From Quercus robur (taxonomy: Eukaryota > Streptophyta > Magnoliopsida > Fagales > Fagaceae), in contig NC_065536.1 in assembly GCF_932294415.1 (NCBI RefSeq), forward strand, positions 15,621,974 through 15,685,973: a stretch of DNA of 64,000 nt, given 5' to 3'. This document shows positions 59,811-64,000 of the stretch, piece by piece. Below the pieces are notes generated by a model. That model saw only the letters and a program-made list of their open reading frames with translations. It was not told the DNA's origin and did not search any database. The translations under genes were made by a program, and so were the position numbers. Positions within the stretch are counted from its first letter, which is position 1, and the number at the start of each line of letters is the position of its first letter.

Positions 59811-59814
59811 TTAA

Positions 59815-61611
59815 GATACCTTTCATATATGAAGATAAAATCTTTTGGACCTTTATTTATTTTTTTTGAGAATCAAAATCTTTTGGACCTAAATGGAACA
59901 TTTCTGATTTCTCCATAAGCTATTTTTATTTATTTTTTAAAAAAATAGAAAACATGATTTTAATAACAAACCGCTTAATAATATTCCAGAAATAAAAATT
60001 TTAAAGAAAGGAAGAGGCTGCTAGTACATCCACTTCTCTAAAATCAAAATTTCTAAGCAACAGACATATGCACACAATCTAAATAATAAAAAACAATCTA
60101 TGTGAATAATAAGCAATATATATAAATATATATATATATATATATTTTTTTTTTTTTTCATTAGAGATTTTTTACACAAGTATATGTCTTTTTTTTCCCC
60201 TCGTGAAGTCAGGATTCCACTTATATATGAAAAAGGTTGCTAGTAGTTGGACTAACCTCAATTGCAACTTATGTCCTAAATTCTTTTTTTTTGCATGTGA
60301 GATATAATTCTTACTCTAACCTAATTTAAATATATATATATATATATATATATGTAAATTTCCTTCTTGGATACTTGAACTCCGACCCTTACCTCCCTCA
60401 CCTCATGAAAATTTATACTTGTGGAGTAATTATCACGCTTAAAATGCATGGTAGTAATGTCATGAATTCTAATATGACACACTTTATAATTTTAATTCGT
60501 CTCATATTTACGTATCTCGTACCAAACATAAAATTAACAAAATTTATGATCATTCACCAATCACTTTCATTCTTCTTTTAGATTCAATGGCAAATTGGCC
60601 TATCCTTTCTTTTATTTACCATTTTTGGCTACCAAAAGGTGATTTTTAAATAGGATTAAAGGCAATATTTTTCATAATTAAAAAATTCAACTTTTCAATG
60701 CAAAAATTTTCCGAAAAATATTGTTTCTTATTTTAAAAAAATTATTAGGCATTACTATTGAAGTGTAGATGATTTAATTAGTAAATTTAGTCTAGAGATT
60801 ATATCCCCTGTTTTTTCTTAATAATTAAAAATATATATTTGGCAAAATAACCCTTTAAAAAAAACTTATTCGGCTAAGTATCCTTTTCGCCCTCTCATCT
60901 CTTCCACATAAGATTCCTATATGATTCTCAATCAGAATTGTATTTGGCAAAATAACCCTTTTTGTATTTAAAAAACATACAATTCTCAAGTTGGGACTCA
61001 TCTTTTGAAGAGACAAATACCATGCTAATGTCTCGTTTGTTAAATATTTTGTTTATCACTCTATTTAGATATCGTCTCTTTAACCTGCTAGTAGCAACCC
61101 AAGGCTTCCCATGCATGTAGCAAGCTGCATGACTTGTTGTTAGCATGCCATAGCTGCCCACATGTTGCAAGCCAAGGTTGATGACTGCCTGAAGGAAAGA
61201 GTCTCTAGAGAAAGATAATGAATCAATTGAAGCGATGCTGGATTGAATTTCAATGGATGGTAGGCTGGTAGCAACTACGGGTGAAGGTACGTTGTTGGAT
61301 GGGTAGCCCCTAAAAATTTAAAATATTTCAATAATATGGGCTGAAACATTAGTTGGGCTCTTAAAATTTAATAGTTGGGACTCCAAAATTTAAAGGGTGA
61401 CCCCTCCAAAATAATATTTTGAGTATCGGGTCTAGACTTTACATTTACATAGTACAATTTTTGTTTGTTGAAGTGATCCCAGCTAAATGACACTTTTACG
61501 GTTATACCATAAATCACTTGTTGGCTTTTTCTTTTTTTCTTTTTTTAAAAAAAATTTATTTTAATACTTATGTGTGCAAAAGTGAAAGCATGCACTATGC
61601 AACAATAAAAT
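59815..61611. other. Intergenic sequence without recognised gene
   Basis: It contains (TA)n tracts near 60120-60145 and 60330-60352, and two copies of TATTTGGCAAAATAACCCTTT at about 60836 and 60942. The minus frame at 60928-61170 is not recognisable. Confidence 0.45.
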
Positions 61612-62279
61612 TGTGGGGGGTAAAAGATCAATAGGCCCATGTTGATGATTATATTGGGCCGAAGGCCCAGCCTAAGGGAAAAAATCCCTCCTCGGTTGCA
61701 GGGAGGAAAAATCCCTCCTCGGCCACGGAGAGAGTCCTCCTTGGCACAATGTAGCCGAGGATGGAGGAGGTAACCTGCCACCGGTAGTAACCCTCCCTAT
61801 CATCTCACGGAACGGGAAAAGTACTAAAGCAGAAAAGGACAATGAAAGTGTTGAAAGGAAAGGCTGTCATTATCGCATTCAGTGTCTTGTGCCTGACACG
61901 GCCATACCCCTCTGTCCTTACAACCACTCCCAACAACTGGAAGGAAGGGCTGATGGGACAAGTACCTACCCTAGAGGCCCCATTCAGGAGGAAGGAAATT
62001 ACTATAAAAAGGGAGTAAAGAGAGACAGAGAGGGGGGACGGGGCGGAGACCCCCCAACACGCCGGAGGCATCGAAAAAGGCTCCTCAAACCATGACGAGG
62101 ATCAATCCTCTTTGATGAATCTAGTCTGTCTCAACCTGATCGTAAAGAGCACCACGATGACCGTCGTTCATACGCTAAAACCTAGCTCTTTGGCCCATTC
62201 TCTACAAATTCATTGTACCGGGCTCATAGGTCTAAAGTCCCATTCATTTTGGGCTTGGCCTGAAAAACGTGACCCTACA
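61612..62279. mobile_element. Probable short solo LTR or TRIM, 668 bp
   Basis: A GC-richer block with termini TGTGGGGGGTAA and GTGACCCTACA (TG...CA). The flanks AAAAT (61607-61611) and AAAAC (62280-62284) match at 4 of 5 positions. It has CCTCCTCGG-type repeats (61687-61760) and a plausible promoter CTATAAAAAGG near 62001-62011 in the middle, as LTRs do. No coding domain. The edges are less certain than for the two larger solo LTRs. Confidence 0.55.
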
Positions 62280-62360
62280 AAAACCTATGATGATGAGGTG
62301 GGTAGAAAAAAAGCTCACCCAAAACGTGTACTGGGCTTTAGTGATTTTTTATGTTCTCTC

Positions 62361-62580
62361 TCTCTTCTGTGCATGGTATTAAAAAAATAAACATTATTTG
62401 CTTAAATTTGCAATTTTTTGTTACTGGTTGATTAAGACTTAAGATAATTTTTTTTAGTTGTGCTTAATGGCTCTTCTTCTATACATGGTTTTCAAAATTA
62501 AATTTTATCTGTTTAAATTTGCAATTGTTTGTTTCTAGTTGATTAAGATTTAAGATAATTTTGTTATTATGCTAAACGCA
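62361..62580. repeat. Two-copy tandem repeat, about 110-bp unit
   Basis: TCTTCTGTGCATGGT, TTTAAATTTGCAATTTTTTG, GTTGATTAAGACTTAAGATA and TTTAGTTGTGCT recur in order as diverged copies starting near 62361 and 62471. Confidence 0.7.
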
Positions 62581-63540
62581 ATAGTTAAATATGGGAAGTG
62601 AAAGTCATACCATATAGGAATTATTAATTAAAATTAAAATTTTATGATTTTTTTTCAAGATTAATTTTTTAATCATTTTCTTAAAGACTAAGGAGATGAT
62701 AATGGATGATTTTATTTAATGAAACAGCTTTTTCAAGCATAACTTTGGTGGGAGATGCTAAATTCTTCATTAATATATTTTGTACATCTTTATAGCAAAA
62801 AAATAATTTTTATATATTCATTGGAGTTTTAAAATATTATAATTTATTTAATTTGATAATATTATGACTAACATATGAATTCATTATTTGGCCCCTGTTG
62901 TAAATTTTTTTTTACTATGCTCTTGGTTACAATAAAGTCCACTCTATTTGTTTCGATGGAAAACTTTATGTAAATATAGTTTTTCGTGTTTTTTAGTGTT
63001 TGGTAGTATAAAAAAAAAAAAAAAAAATCAATGGAAAACTATATTTGGTCAACAGAAAAATTATGGCTTATTTTTTATTTTTTTGGAAAACAATTCTATC
63101 TCATAGCAAACTAAATAAGGAAAATTAGGAGTTTTTTTTCAACTCATTTAAGGTTGTTACCAAATATAGGAAAATGAGATAGTTTTATAAAAAATATTTT
63201 TTGAAAAATGACTCATTTTCTAGAAAATATTAACGTCAAAACAAACAAAACCACATCACATATTTAAAACGTCTATGAAGTATTATACTCAAAGGTAGTA
63301 AATTTTCTATTAGTGTGTGGTTAGTCTTAAAATCTCGATAGTGTTAGCCAGTAGCAAACTTGTTGAAGTAGAAAAGCCAACACACATGAATTTTTGAAGG
63401 ACGGTGAGAGATTAGCTGATTTTATTTTTTCAAAAAATGAGTTTCATGATTTGTTTAGGTGGAATTCACCTCTTCATTTAAATGAACAACAAATTTTAAA
63501 ATGACTACACAAGATTTAGTATTAAAGAACTAATCTCTTG
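62581..63540. other. Intergenic sequence, possible foldback remnant
   Basis: No gene. Between about 62950 and 63250 several GGAAAAC / GTTTTCC and TAGAAAAT words occur in both orientations, with edges TTTGTTTCGATGG and GTCAAAACAAAC. This suggests an old inverted-repeat element, but the pairing is too loose to delimit. Confidence 0.35.
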
Positions 63541-63543
63541 TAG

Positions 63544-64000
63544 AGACAAGATCTAGAAAGGGTAGGTTTGAAGTTGGCTGGTTGGAAAGGGAAATTACTC
63601 TCTTCGAGTGGGAAGGAAATTCTCATTAAGGCGGTGGCCCAAGCCATCACCACTTACATCATGAGCTACTTCCAACTTCCGAAAAGCCTTTGTGATGAGC
63701 TTGAAAGAATGATGAGGAATTTTTGGTGGGGGCAAAAAAACCAAGAGTCGAAAATTGCTTGGATTAGTTGGAGAAAGATGTGCAAGCCCAAATCTCTTGG
63801 GGGTTTGGGGTTTTGAAATTTGCAGGCTTTCAATCTAGCCCTTTTAGCTAAGCAAGCTTGGAAAATTCTCACAAATCCAAGCTCACTAGCAGCACGCATT
63901 CTCAAGGCAAAATATTTTCCCTATTGTGATGTGATTAGTGCTAGCTTAGGCAGCAACCCCTCCTATACATGGAGAAGAATTCATAATAGCCTTGAGGTCC
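63544..64000 (+). pseudogene. 5'-truncated LINE ORF2 fragment, runs off the window
   Basis: It reads QDLERVGLKLAGWKGKLLSS, then GKEILIKAVAQAITTYIMSY and MMRNFWWGQKNQESKIAWIS up to GGLGF, a stop at 63814-63816, then NLQAFNLALLAKQAWKILTN and SLAARILKAKYFPY in the same frame. This is the part of plant LINE ORF2 between RT and zf-RVT, parallel to 29450-29050 of the large LINE but a different copy on the other strand. The stop replaces an expected sense codon, so it is a pseudogene. Its 3' end lies outside the window. Confidence 0.85.

Noticed and set aside
1..64000. CRISPR arrays, operons, riboswitches, bacterial-type systems
   Set aside because: Intron structure, gene families and repeats are those of a plant nuclear genome. 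The direct repeats seen lack CRISPR spacing and leader structure.

Overview
The window reads as nuclear DNA of a eudicot plant, probably a woody one. It is very AT-rich, its genes are split by many GT-AG introns, and the predicted proteins are plant-specific family members. The spaces between genes are filled with plant-type LINE, solo-LTR, SINE and MITE remnants. I cannot name the species from the sequence. Most short open frames here are chance frames or shadows. I rebuilt four protein-coding genes exon by exon, and in all four every exon junction keeps the reading phase.

Layout. 1-7.0 kb is intergenic: a MITE copy, a LINE/RNase H scrap, and a 2.03 kb solo LTR (2706-4737) with a 5-bp target-site duplication (TSD). 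7.0-15.1 kb (minus) holds a VAP27/VAP2-2-type ER membrane protein of 394 aa. Its linker contains fifteen exact-length octapeptide repeats. An array of AAACGACGGCGTTT-like boxes lies upstream at 15.94-16.37 kb. 16.5-28 kb has no gene. It holds MITEs, a degenerate 300-bp-class repeat array and several tRNA-derived SINEs, two of them with recognisable TSDs. 28.0-37.0 kb is a full-length but decayed L1-type LINE on the minus strand, with an 18/20 TSD. A 3.5 kb solo LTR has cut it inside the reverse transcriptase catalytic motif.

37.5-39.4 kb (plus) holds a plastid acyl carrier protein (143 aa, 4 exons). 41.2-44.5 kb (minus) holds a seven-helix TPRA1/CAND2-type membrane protein (301 aa, 6 exons). 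46.4-56.5 kb (plus) holds an SCD2-type coiled-coil protein (593 aa, 17 coding exons) that is divergent from CAND2. 57.7-59.8 kb holds two long inverted-repeat DNA elements and a 266-bp tandem duplication. 61.6-62.3 kb is a probable short solo LTR, and 63.5-64 kb is the start of another LINE fragment that runs off the window.

The four genes are ordinary housekeeping or cell-biology genes and show no operon-like or clustered pathway logic. VAP and SCD2 both belong to membrane traffic or contact sites, but I see no reason to link them. I did not find an undescribed multi-gene system. The most distinctive signals are the VAP octad array, the LTR nested in the LINE active site, the GC-AG/GT-AG donor choice in SCD2, and the box array upstream of VAP.
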